Shown: in pieces, positions 26,150 to 35,200 of the stretch
Numbering within the stretch: position 1 is the stretch's first letter
Layout: each line of letters opens with the position of its first letter
Source: Chitinophaga sancti
Lineage (GTDB): Bacteria > Bacteroidota > Bacteroidia > Chitinophagales > Chitinophagaceae
DNA: 64,000 bases
NCBI RefSeq assembly: GCF_034424315.1
Contig: NZ_CP139972.1
Span: forward strand, 3,906,001 to 3,970,000
Reading direction: 5' to 3'
Translations under genes and position numbers: made by a program
The notes under the pieces: model-generated
Database searches by the model: none
Told to the model about the DNA's origin: nothing
What the model saw: only the letters and a program-made list of their open reading frames with translations

Positions 26150-28136
26150 ATCGAGTAGGAAGAAAGCCGGTCATGCCGGCTTTCTGTCCTCTCACACCAC
26201 CGTACGTACCGACCGGTATACGGCGGTTTGTCAGAATAACTTAGTTTGGTGAGTTGTTTTCCAGTAATAGTGATTGGCGAACCCTACATACCCTTGTTTA
26301 GTAAAGTAGTCGTTGTTCAAGGCTCGGTGCAGTATTGCACTGTTTGCAATGCGGCAGTAGCCTTTACGACTGTTGCTCCACTCATAAGCTTTACCCACAT
26401 TAATTCCCAACATTTTCAGGTTTTTCCACCGTGTTGATGGCCTTTTCCATTGTTTCCATATTCCCATTCTTAGACGTGTTCTTACCAACCTGTCCAGTTC
26501 TTCCATTCTGCTTTTGGCCGTGGCTATCCGAAAGTAATTCACCCAACCTACTATTATGGCCTCCATCTTCTTTATCTTGTCTTTCACTTTGCCGGGGGCT
26601 TTACGCTGCGTTTGATCCTTCATCTTCTCTTTAATCTTTCTCAGCGATTTAGATGCAATGCGCACTGCCCACCCTTTCTCTCTTCGATAAAAAGAGAAAC
26701 CCAGAAGCGTACTCTCTATCGGACGGCTCACTTTACTTTTTGTACGGTTTACTTTTAGCTTTAGCTTCTTTTCTATGAACTCGGTGATTGTTGACAGCAC
26801 GCGCGTCGCTGACTTTTCACTTTTCACGTAGATGCTACAGTCATCGCAATACCGTACAAACCGGTGGCTTCTTGCCTCTAACTCTTTGTCCAGTTCGTTT
26901 AAAACAATGTTGCTCAGCAGGGGGGAGAGAGGGCTGCCTTGAGGAGTGCCTTCCTTACGTTCTATCACAACCCCATTTTCCATCATCCCGCAATTCAGGT
27001 ATGAGCGCAGTAGTTTCAGCGTCCTCTTGTCAGCTATCTTTTGGGCCAGAAGCGACATTAGCCGGTCATGGTTCACCCGATCGAAAAACTTGTCTAAGTC
27101 CAACTCCACTACCCATTCATAGCCGTCGTTCAGGTTTGTTTGTGCCTGATACAATGCCTGATGAGCGTTCCGGTTTTCTCTAAACCCATAGCTATAATTG
27201 GAAAACTCTCCTTCATACTGTGGGCTTAGCCATTGGGATATTGACTGGGTAATTAGCCTGTCGATTACAGTAGGTATTCCCAACATTCTTTTACCGCCGC
27301 CATTTTCCTTGTCTATTTCTACTTTCTTAACTGCCTGGGGGCCGTACCTGCCTTCTAAAATACTGGTCCGCAACGTCTGCCAGTTCGTATTCAGGTAGTC
27401 ACGAAGTTCATCGGTCTGCATACCATCTATACCCCCCGCTCCTTTATTGGCAGTTACCTGCTTAAAGGCTTTTTGTACATTGCGGATATCTAATATTTCT
27501 TCCAGCATACTATTACTTTGAAAAAAAAAAAATCATCCCGGCGTCACTCCCATTGATTGCATGATGAGGCTCAACTCCTCCTGTGTTTTACTTTCAGCTT
27601 CCGGCTTATCCTCGCACAGGTAGTTTTCCAGTGTTCTTCCGTTGTGATCGCCTCGCTCATAAACGGCTTGTTCATTTTCGCCATTCTAACATTCGGTCCT
27701 TCTTCCTTTTGTGAGACTTCTGCTTTTGCCTTCGTTTCGGGATGCAGCTCGTTGCCGGCTTACTATGACCTCGGCTGACTTCTGATGGCACCTTGAAGCC
27801 ATTCTTTATGCTGACTTCTGTTTCCGCTTCGGTATTCTCTCATACCTCTGCCGGATTGCCAGCAGATCTCCCAGGGTAAGGTTATACGCTTTCCATTCAT
27901 GTAGCCCCGGTATTTACACAACATGGTTCCGTGCAGTATAGGGCTTTTGTCTGTGATGCGACATCGCCCACCATGCCTTGCCTTGTATACCATTTCTGTT
28001 CGTGGGCTCGAATGTTTGCCGCCGGCTTCCTTCAGATTCGTGGTCACCCACGACACCCTTGCCTTTGGCTAATGATACGTACTGCAACGCTCATTCAGGA
28101 CTTACACCTTAGAGCTTATAACCATGCCTGGCGCAC
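26150..28136 (-). mobile_element. Group II intron, likely class C, 1987 bases
   Basis: On the minus strand the element begins with GTGCGCC at 28136, the conserved 5' end of bacterial group II introns, and ends with domains V and VI. Domain V (about 26196-26227) has the CCGTATACC / GGTACGTACGG pairing, and domain VI (26150-26193) has a bulged A in TCCTACTC followed by the terminal GAT. The reverse transcriptase lies in domain IV, ending three bases before domain V. The 5' junction follows the hairpin at 28139-28170, the usual target of class C introns. Both ends and the ORF are intact, so it may be active. Confidence 0.88.
26231..27508 (-). CDS. ltrA: Group II intron reverse transcriptase/maturase
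   Basis: The 425-residue protein has reverse transcriptase blocks 0-7: KGAGGIDGM, the EIDKENGGGKRMLGIPTV region, YSYGFRENRNAHQAL, ELDLDKFFDRVNHD, TPQGSPLSPLLSN and the catalytic YCDD at about 220-223 (more often YADD). The maturase (X) domain follows, with 'GWVNYFRIA'. No HNH endonuclease domain is present, which fits a class C-like intron that invades single-stranded DNA at terminators or replication forks. Confidence 0.95.
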   Translation of the reverse strand: MLEEILDIRNVQKAFKQVTANKGAGGIDGMQTDELRDYLNTNWQTLRTSILEGRYGPQAVKKVEIDKENGGGKRMLGIPTVIDRLITQSISQWLSPQYEGEFSNYSYGFRENRNAHQALYQAQTNLNDGYEWVVELDLDKFFDRVNHDRLMSLLAQKIADKRTLKLLRSYLNCGMMENGVVIERKEGTPQGSPLSPLLSNIVLNELDKELEARSHRFVRYCDDCSIYVKSEKSATRVLSTITEFIEKKLKLKVNRTKSKVSRPIESTLLGFSFYRREKGWAVRIASKSLRKIKEKMKDQTQRKAPGKVKDKIKKMEAIIVGWVNYFRIATAKSRMEELDRLVRTRLRMGIWKQWKRPSTRWKNLKMLGINVGKAYEWSNSRKGYCRIANSAILHRALNNDYFTKQGYVGFANHYYWKTTHQTKLF

Positions 28137-28138
28137 AT

Positions 28139-28170
28139 CAAAAGGTGTACCAGATTTGGTACACCTTTTT
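28139..28170. terminator. Hairpin terminator serving as the intron target
   Basis: The stem aaaaggtgtacc / ggtacacctttt encloses a 6-base loop. On the minus strand it lies about 90 bases past the stop of the Asp-box lipoprotein gene, and the intron begins three bases after its T-run. With the intron removed, its other side would face the small frame at 25993-26139, so it was probably bidirectional. Confidence 0.8.
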
Positions 28171-28245
28171 TGTTTTATGGAAGTTTTAAAAGATAGCCGC
28201 CGTTTTTTACTGATACCGCAGGCATCAGCAAAAAAACGGCTTTAT

Positions 28246-28256
28246 GGCCTGCGGCC
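28246..28256. repeat. GGCCTGCGGCC palindrome next to a stop codon
   Basis: The 11-mer lies four bases past the stop of the Asp-box lipoprotein gene. A stem follows on the minus strand (28203-28239) whose loop again contains CCTGCGG. Confidence 0.55.
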
Positions 28257-28259
28257 AGC

Positions 28260-29441
28260 TCAAAAGTTTAGATATCTATAGCATACCGATCCTTTCTTTG
28301 TATAGGCGATTAAGACCGTTTGTTGATCTACAGCTTTTACTACCGGAAATGTTACATATAGGCTGTCATTCGTTAATATTCCTGATTTAATCACCTCTCC
28401 ATTTCCTTTCCTCAGCTGGTAGCCTACCCTGCTATTAAACTCCTTTCCTACCTTCACTGGTTCATCCCATACTATCATCAGCTTGTCATCGCCCACTGTT
28501 GTGATCTGCGGATGCTTTGCCATTGGTGTTGTGCACACGGTATCTCTTTGTGAATAGGTTTGTCCTTCATCGGTAGAATGCGTGTAATACACACCTTGCC
28601 CACCACCCATTGTAAACCATACACAATGCAGCCCGAAACTATTCGCTGCCATTGCAGGTCCTGTATGCGGGCAACCCCGCACTACCCAGTTATCAGCACT
28701 GATCCTTGCAGGAGCTGAAAATGTCGCCCCTTTATCCACAGATAATAAGTGTACCATATCACGAATAGAATCACTAATGATATCTCTGAATGCTACATGC
28801 AAATGTCCTTTGGGGTCTGTGTAGAGATCTGTACGGCAACATTGACAGGCTGTCTCCGCGATCGCATGCTCGCCCCTGAAACCTTGATGGCCACTGGTTT
28901 TTGCAAAGTACAAAGTAGATCCTTCTGCATTGATGTCTTTCCTGTTATCCAGCCAGATAGCCCCTGCTTCTCCATCAGGTAATAAGGCCACGTCAAAATA
29001 ACGCTGATCATAACTACTCGTATCTGTTACGAGTTGTTGTGGTGCAGACCATGTTTTTCCGGTATCTAATGAATGTGTGTAAAATACCCTGCCGGCCCAT
29101 TGATTGCGCGGATCATGTTGCTCTATGCCATACATGGCTATAATCTCACCATCTGGTTTGAATACGAGTTTGGGCATATTCTCTGCGTGTGGCAATACAT
29201 TGTTAGCCACAGGGATCACCTGTGGTGTGGAAAACGTATCGCCCTGCTGCACGGCGTAGTACATAGTACCTGTATCTGCTCCCTGCTGTGTTTCTATCCA
29301 GCTGATGACTTTCTTCCCATCTGCTGTTTCTGATATAAATGCACAGGATGCCTCTCCGTGTGAAAGGGTGTATTCCTGCTCTTTATTGGGATGGCAGGCC
29401 GAAAGAAGGCCTGCCAACACTATCCACAATTTGTTCTTCAT
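28260..29441 (-). CDS. Asp-box (BNR/sialidase-fold) lipoprotein with a CxCC motif
   Basis: The 393-residue protein has a lipoprotein signal (MKNKLWIVLAGLLSAC, Cys16) and a beta-propeller with three Asp-boxes: SLDTGKTW, SVDKGATF and STDEGQTY. The sialidase Arg triad cannot be confirmed, so enzyme activity is not claimed. A Cys cluster ACQCC (C199, C201, C202) plus C257/H259 in RGCPHTG could bind a metal. Its ATG overlaps the stop of the TonB receptor gene (TAATG), so the two are co-translated. Later transcription ends at the hairpin beside the intron. Confidence 0.82.
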   Translation of the reverse strand: MKNKLWIVLAGLLSACHPNKEQEYTLSHGEASCAFISETADGKKVISWIETQQGADTGTMYYAVQQGDTFSTPQVIPVANNVLPHAENMPKLVFKPDGEIIAMYGIEQHDPRNQWAGRVFYTHSLDTGKTWSAPQQLVTDTSSYDQRYFDVALLPDGEAGAIWLDNRKDINAEGSTLYFAKTSGHQGFRGEHAIAETACQCCRTDLYTDPKGHLHVAFRDIISDSIRDMVHLLSVDKGATFSAPARISADNWVVRGCPHTGPAMAANSFGLHCVWFTMGGGQGVYYTHSTDEGQTYSQRDTVCTTPMAKHPQITTVGDDKLMIVWDEPVKVGKEFNSRVGYQLRKGNGEVIKSGILTNDSLYVTFPVVKAVDQQTVLIAYTKKGSVCYRYLNF

Positions 29442-31702
29442 TATTTGAATGTATATGCGATCCCAAAATCAAATGTTCTCTTCTGTCCAGGATAATAGCT
29501 GGTGCTATAGGCTGTTTTCTCTGCTGTCGTTGCATAGATTACATCTGCAGCATTGCGGCAATTGATCCAGCATTCAAAACTCTTCCATGCATAACCTGTG
29601 CGAATGTTCAGCAAATCGTACCCGTTGTATACTTTGGTATTTTTGGGATCCATGTAATATTTACTGATATGCTGCCACTCTGCACCAATCCTGAAACCTT
29701 TGATGAACGCAGGTTTGAAGGTTAGTTCACAATTCGTGATCACATGTGGTGCTCCGTTCATCTGGTTACCACTGTATGATACTCCTTTCTCTGTGTAATC
29801 GTTGAAGAAGTGATCTGCATATTGTCCGCTTACACGTAATTGAAGGGATGTAACCGGTGCGTAACGTACATTCCATTCTACGCCCCTGTGTGTAGTATGT
29901 CCGGCATTCTGATTCAGGTAAGAACCATCTGACTGCCGTACACTGATGATTTCATTGTTACCTTTCATCTCGTACACGCTTACATCTACATATCCCTGAT
30001 CATTTGCAAAGCCCAGCCAGCCGCCTACTTCGTAGTTGTTGTAATTAGCAGGTTTTAATACAGGAACTTTCACGCCTGTGAATAACTCTGTGATATTGGG
30101 TGGCGCGAAACCTACGCTGTAGTTTGCATATAATCCACGGCTCTTTCCGAAGTCGTAAGTCAATCCTAATTTAGGTGTAAATGCATTGAAGTTGTTTTGC
30201 TGACTGGCGGCACCTGTATATGCTGCTGCAGAAAGGTGGTTTTCGAATTTATAATCCATCCTGTCATAACGCAATGCTGCAACGAGTTTCAGGCCTGTTG
30301 CCAATGTCATGTTACCCTGTACATATGCAGCGGTGTTCAGGAGTTTTACATCATAGTTTGTGAGCACGGAATCACTCGGTGTATAATGTGCGTAATAACC
30401 TGCTGTATTTTTATCTACATCTATATAGTTAGCGATGTAAGCTGCCGGACTGTAATCCATGCTTACGCCTGCGATGATCGTTGCATCCTGCCAGGCGAAT
30501 TCCTTCTTGTGTTGCAGGATTACTCCATAACTTTTAAAGCTATCGTTATTGATTTGTCCTGCGGCTTTGAGAGGATTTGTTTTTGAATCTGTGATGTAAT
30601 AAAAAGGATTTTGTTTGATACTGCTGCTTCTGAAGAAGGCCGTAAACGTGGTATGGTTCAGGTCATTCCAGTCATGTTCTACGGTACTCCTGTAGCGGAA
30701 TGCATTTACTTTCCTGTAAGAGAAGGTCTGGAAGTTTGTATAATTCTTGCCAAAGAAGTGTGCGCTATCCAGACCACCTATCTGGTCGGTATAATAATCA
30801 ACTAAGGTTGCGGAGTTGATCCATTTGGTGTGTTCATTAATCTGGTAATCGCCTCTTAAGGTGAAAGCGAATTTATGGTAATCGCTGTGGTCCATGTAAC
30901 CGTTACTTTGCTTAGCATAATAACCACCCATGGTTAAACCTAGTTTATTGAATGTGTTTGACACATTGAAATCTGAACGTTTATACCCCCTGTCTGTCAT
31001 CTCTGCCTGCACACGTCCTGTTGGGTTTAATGAAGGTGCTGCGGTGATAAAGTTGACGGCTCCGCCAACTGCTTCACTCCCATATAAGGAGGAGGCGGGA
31101 CCACGAACTACTTCGATGGTGCGCAATGCGGCCATATTCATTTCTATGAGTGCATTGTGGTTAAAGTCGCCGGTGGTGCGGATAGGAATACCATCTTCGA
31201 GATACAGGAATAGACTCTTGTAACCGATTGGCTGACGGATGGCCATGGTATGTTGTTCATTCTGTAATGGCACCATGTATACGCCACTCACTTTGTTCAA
31301 TAGCTGGTCGAGTGTGATGGCTTTTGTATCGCGCATTTCCTGTGTGGAAATTCTGCTGATGGCGATAGGTGCATCTGTACGTAATTGTTTATCCCTGCTG
31401 GAGGTCACTACAAATTCATTGAGACTTGCAGTGGAGGGATGTAAGGATATGATACCTGTTGTCAGCGCCCTTTTTTGTGGTTGATAACCAACATAAGATA
31501 CTAATACGGAATCTCCATTATTGCCTGCGATGTTGTATTTGCCCTGTGCATCGGTTACACAGCCTTTGCTATGATGTAATAACTGGATGTTTACACCAGA
31601 TAATACTTCACCTGTTTGTGCATCGATCACGCTGCCCTGTACCTGGGCATAGGAATGTAAGGACAATAGTACTCCTGCTATTATCACTAATAGATATTTC
31701 AT
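29441..31702 (-). CDS. TonB-dependent outer-membrane receptor
   Basis: The 753-residue protein has a signal peptide (cleavage after SYA), a carboxypeptidase-regulatory-like domain at about 20-100 ('GSVIDAQTGEVLSGVNIQL', 'VSYVGYQ'), a plug domain at about 105-225 ('TLDQLLNKVSGVYMV', 'IEVVRGPASSLYGSEAVGGAVNFIT') and a beta-barrel ending with aromatic residues (TFDFGIAYTFK). There is no SusD partner, so it resembles BtuB/FepA-type transporters of metals, cofactors or chelates more than glycan systems. Its neighbours, a Cys-motif protein and a CxCC lipoprotein, hint at a metal ligand. Confidence 0.92.
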   Translation of the reverse strand: MKYLLVIIAGVLLSLHSYAQVQGSVIDAQTGEVLSGVNIQLLHHSKGCVTDAQGKYNIAGNNGDSVLVSYVGYQPQKRALTTGIISLHPSTASLNEFVVTSSRDKQLRTDAPIAISRISTQEMRDTKAITLDQLLNKVSGVYMVPLQNEQHTMAIRQPIGYKSLFLYLEDGIPIRTTGDFNHNALIEMNMAALRTIEVVRGPASSLYGSEAVGGAVNFITAAPSLNPTGRVQAEMTDRGYKRSDFNVSNTFNKLGLTMGGYYAKQSNGYMDHSDYHKFAFTLRGDYQINEHTKWINSATLVDYYTDQIGGLDSAHFFGKNYTNFQTFSYRKVNAFRYRSTVEHDWNDLNHTTFTAFFRSSSIKQNPFYYITDSKTNPLKAAGQINNDSFKSYGVILQHKKEFAWQDATIIAGVSMDYSPAAYIANYIDVDKNTAGYYAHYTPSDSVLTNYDVKLLNTAAYVQGNMTLATGLKLVAALRYDRMDYKFENHLSAAAYTGAASQQNNFNAFTPKLGLTYDFGKSRGLYANYSVGFAPPNITELFTGVKVPVLKPANYNNYEVGGWLGFANDQGYVDVSVYEMKGNNEIISVRQSDGSYLNQNAGHTTHRGVEWNVRYAPVTSLQLRVSGQYADHFFNDYTEKGVSYSGNQMNGAPHVITNCELTFKPAFIKGFRIGAEWQHISKYYMDPKNTKVYNGYDLLNIRTGYAWKSFECWINCRNAADVIYATTAEKTAYSTSYYPGQKRTFDFGIAYTFK

Positions 31703-31778
31703 GTGGATGATAAAGTCAATAGTTATGAATTGAGCGGTCGTTGCTCAGCAATTTGTTCGTAAAATAAAGGGAGAGTGA

Positions 31779-32141
31779 TTAGGCTTGTGGGGGGCGGAAG
31801 GTATCAGATAAAGGAGTATATGGTACAGAGCTCTGATAATATGCGATGAGTGGGATGGACGGGGCGTAAGAGCGGAGGTCGTACGAATAGAGGTCATCTA
31901 TATACGACACTTCGTATTTCTCTTTTCCGGCGCTGCCATTATTTTGTTGTTGCTGGTCGCGTTCTAGTTGTTTTTTCAGGTAACATTTACCGTTACAGTG
32001 CATATCAGGTTTATCCCTGTTTACGCAGAGCACGCTGGCAATGTAGTTTTGGTTGAGCTTATATTCAAGCGAAATCAGGTACTGGCTACAGTTTTGTAGC
32101 AGTAGTCCTGTTAAGAGCGCTATGAATAAGAAGTATCTCAC
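31779..32141 (-). CDS. Small membrane-anchored protein with CVNRDKP-CxGKC motif
   Basis: This 120-residue protein starts at GTG 32141, four bases after a TActTTTG box. The frame is open further upstream, but that part crosses the sprA terminator and is not used. A hydrophobic N-terminus (YFLFIALLTGLLL) precedes Cys18, then CVNRDKP (C39) and HCNGKCYLKK (C49, C53). The rest is Gln-rich and then Tyr/Ser/Pro-rich. Similar proteins occur beside TonB receptors in this phylum, but I know of no assigned function. Metal binding by the three Cys and His48 is an inference. The TonB receptor gene starts 76 bases downstream. Confidence 0.78.
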   Translation of the reverse strand: MRYFLFIALLTGLLLQNCSQYLISLEYKLNQNYIASVLCVNRDKPDMHCNGKCYLKKQLERDQQQQNNGSAGKEKYEVSYIDDLYSYDLRSYAPSIPLIAYYQSSVPYTPLSDTFRPPQA

Positions 32142-32145
32142 GCAA

Positions 32146-32153
32146 CAAAAGTA
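32146..32153 (-). promoter_or_regulatory. -7 box abutting the GTG of the Cys-motif gene
   Basis: TActTTTG on the minus strand ends four bases before the GTG at 32141. It decides the start and predicts a leaderless transcript for the three-gene set. Confidence 0.65.
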
Positions 32154-32192
32154 GGTAAAATAATATTCAGAGTTTATGAGCTGGGTCATAAA

Positions 32193-32244
32193 AAAAAGAA
32201 CCGCCCCCAATTGTTGTTGCCTTCGCATCAGCAATTGGGGGCGG
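32193..32244 (-). terminator. Terminator of sprA
   Basis: A 13-bp perfect stem (ccgcccccaattg at 32201-32213 against caattgggggcgg at 32232-32244) is followed on the minus strand by TTCTTTTTTTT. It lies about 40 bases past the sprA stop codon. Confidence 0.9.
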
Positions 32245-32257
32245 GAAAATAGCTGGT

Positions 32258-32268
32258 GGCCTGTGGCC
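32258..32268. repeat. GGCCTGTGGCC palindrome past the sprA stop
   Basis: A one-base variant of GGCCTGCGGCC, located 16 bases past the sprA stop codon and before its terminator stem. Confidence 0.5.
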
Positions 32269-32284
32269 GGCTTTATGCAATGAA

Positions 32285-35200
32285 TTATTGCGCCAACATA
32301 AATCTTAGTGTTAAACCACCCCGTGTACTCGTGATCGGGTATGCGGTGGAGATCACTGGTATCGTCTGCCTTCGGTCATAGAAGAATCGTAAGTTCAACC
32401 TGTTATTCACTACATAATCTATGGATGGTGCTATCCCGATCACCTTCTGTCCGCTTGTTGGGATCACCAGGTCCGCATCCAGTTTATTATTTACCGTTCT
32501 ATCATCACGCAAACTCAAATCCAACCTGAAGTTCATATCATTCGAAACCTTCCTGCCCGTCTGCTCACCGAGGAACCCGAATTTCACGTTCCTGATCCGG
32601 TAGCTACCACCCAGGGTGACCTCTGTAGAGCGCAATTCTGTCAATTGATAATCGATCAGGCTCAAACTTAGTGAACGGCTCTTCTTGAATTCCATACGCA
32701 GATTCAGGCTGTTGGTAAACGTCATATCAAAACCGATCAGTGGTGCAAACTGCTCTGTCATGGTAAGGTTCGGTACCAGGAAGTAAGGAATATAGTTACC
32801 GGAAACCGTATCGATGAATCCCGGATAACCTGCCAGTCTTGGATCCTCATATAACAATGCAGAGTTATAAGAACTCATGCTCAATGAACCGACATATGCA
32901 TGTGTGATGGAGAAATTCGTAAAGTAATTCTTGAATGGTTCCAGTTTCGCCAGACCATTATATGTCACGCGCCAGTTAGGACGAGGGATATAATTACTGA
33001 ACGGATTACTACGCACATTTGAAGGACCACCATTTTTCAGCAATCCGATCTTACTGGGGTCCTTACCTGAATACGCTGCAAGGAATGCAGGGATCAGCAC
33101 ATCCTGTGCATAACGGCTGTAACCGTAACGATACTCAGGGTCCTTTGTATTAAAGGTAGGCGTACCAGGCAGGCTATTATAAGGATTGGCATTGCCGAGG
33201 CGATTTGAAATCGTTTTACGGTAACGTTCAAAATCCTGGAAAGTGGAGGTTGTTCCTTTTTCTGAATCTATTTTACCAAACATCGTCTTCACGGCCACAT
33301 AAGAGATCTCAAATCCACCTGCATCATATGGTGTGAGGTGTTGGAAGCCCGCAGAATCCATGTTCTTAAACAGCTCTGTATGTGTCTTGGTAAATGATTT
33401 GGTCAGGCTCAGATCAATCCGCCAGTCATTGTAAGGTTCCAGTTGCGCCTGTACCTGCAGTCGTTGTGTAAATTGCTGCTGGAACTGTACGTTGAAGGTA
33501 GTATCTGGTGTAATCAACCCTTTCTTCGCAAAATCATCCAGCCATGCTTTTGTTGGCTGTTGCCCTGTCACAAATCCTAAACCCGGTGTGAAGTGCGCCC
33601 AGTTCATACCCAGGGCTTTTGTACTATCAATATAACCTGGCAACTTCGTACCACTGTTTTCTGAGTAGTCCACATTGATACGTTTCAGCATCAGGAGTGG
33701 TTTCATCACGGCTTTCAGGATCGGTGAAATTTCCTCATCAGAAGAAGTGGTGTTTTGTGCAGGTTGGTTTTTACCTGGTGGCTGTTTACTGTTATTATTG
33801 TTTTGTTGTGGTCGTTTGGCACCTGATGTGCTAAACTGCCGGAGGAATTTGGACCGGTTATACAGGTCTGAGAATTTGAACTCAGCCATTACAGTTTTGT
33901 TCTGTGTATTCTCGATGGCATTACCCAGGTATTTGGCGAGCAATGAAGCACCCGTCCAGCGGTAGTCAAAACTATAACCCAGTGCTACGTTTGTCCAGCT
34001 GGTCAAGGGCAGCTTGTTAGTAGGCAGGGTATAAGTAACATTTGCTGAATGGTAGTAGTTCGTGGTTCTTCCCAGTTTAAAGAAATTACGCCACATGGTA
34101 TCTTTCTTGGCTCCTGTATTGAGGCGACCTGTCGGCTCGTCGATACGTGCGTTGTTCACCGCATTGAAGTCAATACTGATGCTCTTGGTCAGATCCCATT
34201 TCAAGCCATAATACCTGTCGAATGTGAAGTACTTATTGAAAGTTTCCGGCAACTTATACGTGCCATCACCACCCACATTCCGGATACGGGTTGCACCAAA
34301 CTGTCTCGTAACGTCTGCTCTGAAACTGAGCAGGGAAGGAACATAGTTAAAGTTGAAATCTCTCACCAGGTCCAGCCATTTTGTTTTCGTTTTGAAAAGC
34401 TTTTTGAACGGTGTAACGTATTTCGGCTGACCGGTAAAGGTATACCCTATGCCACCCCTGTGCTTGGTGAGCACATCATTTTCAATGATCGGGGAGTGTG
34501 CCATTGTCTGGGAGAATGAATAACTGATGTCGAAGTTTTCCAGATCCCAGAGGTGATATTTTTTCCTGTTTGGATTTACCCTGCGGATGTTGGTAAAGTT
34601 CAGGCTCTTGATGGAAGTGAAGGTTTCCGCTGCCCTGCGGATGGAGTCACGCTGCCAGGAAGATTTCGCCATGCGCAGTTTATCTTTCAGCTTGATGTCC
34701 AGATCGTATGGATCGTATTCCGGACGGCTTACTGCTCTTGAGTAACCTGCGTATACAGGGATCACCATCCCTATCTTCTTCGGCAGGAGTTTACCCAGGT
34801 CAAGGTTAGCAGCGGCATCGTATTGTGTATAGTTATCTCTGAAGCGTTCGTTTACGCGCTGATCCAGGTTACCGAATCCGGCAGTATGCATATTACCTGA
34901 GATGGTAACGGTACCCAGGTCTGCGAGTTGCAGATCCAGTCTACCCATACCTGCATAACCACCTTTTTCATCCAAACCGGTCAAACGTAATTCATTGAAC
35001 CAAACCTCACCAGATTTCCTCATCCCGTCGGTTCTTGGGTTCGTTACCCCCAGGAAGATGGTACGTACATCACCTAAGTTAGGATTACCGACAACGCTCA
35101 TGAAATTACCGCCATCTAATTCTGTATACACTTTCAGTGCTGAACAGGTATCACAATTATTACGGCGCAGTTTCAGTTCTGTCAGTTTGCTCAGCACGAT

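Noticed and set aside
26782..27183. Plus-strand frames opposite the intron reverse transcriptase
   Set aside because: They are shadows of the maturase coding sequence without start signals or motifs.
27509..28136. Small protein genes in both frames of the intron 5' region
   Set aside because: Open frames here (for example 27557-27778 and 27763-28056) fall in the structured domains I-III of the intron and have no codon bias.
32142..32234. Longer N-terminus (31 extra residues) for the Cys-motif protein
   Set aside because: The extension crosses the sprA terminator stem and the -7 box, and homologous proteins start at the hydrophobic M-RYFLF segment.
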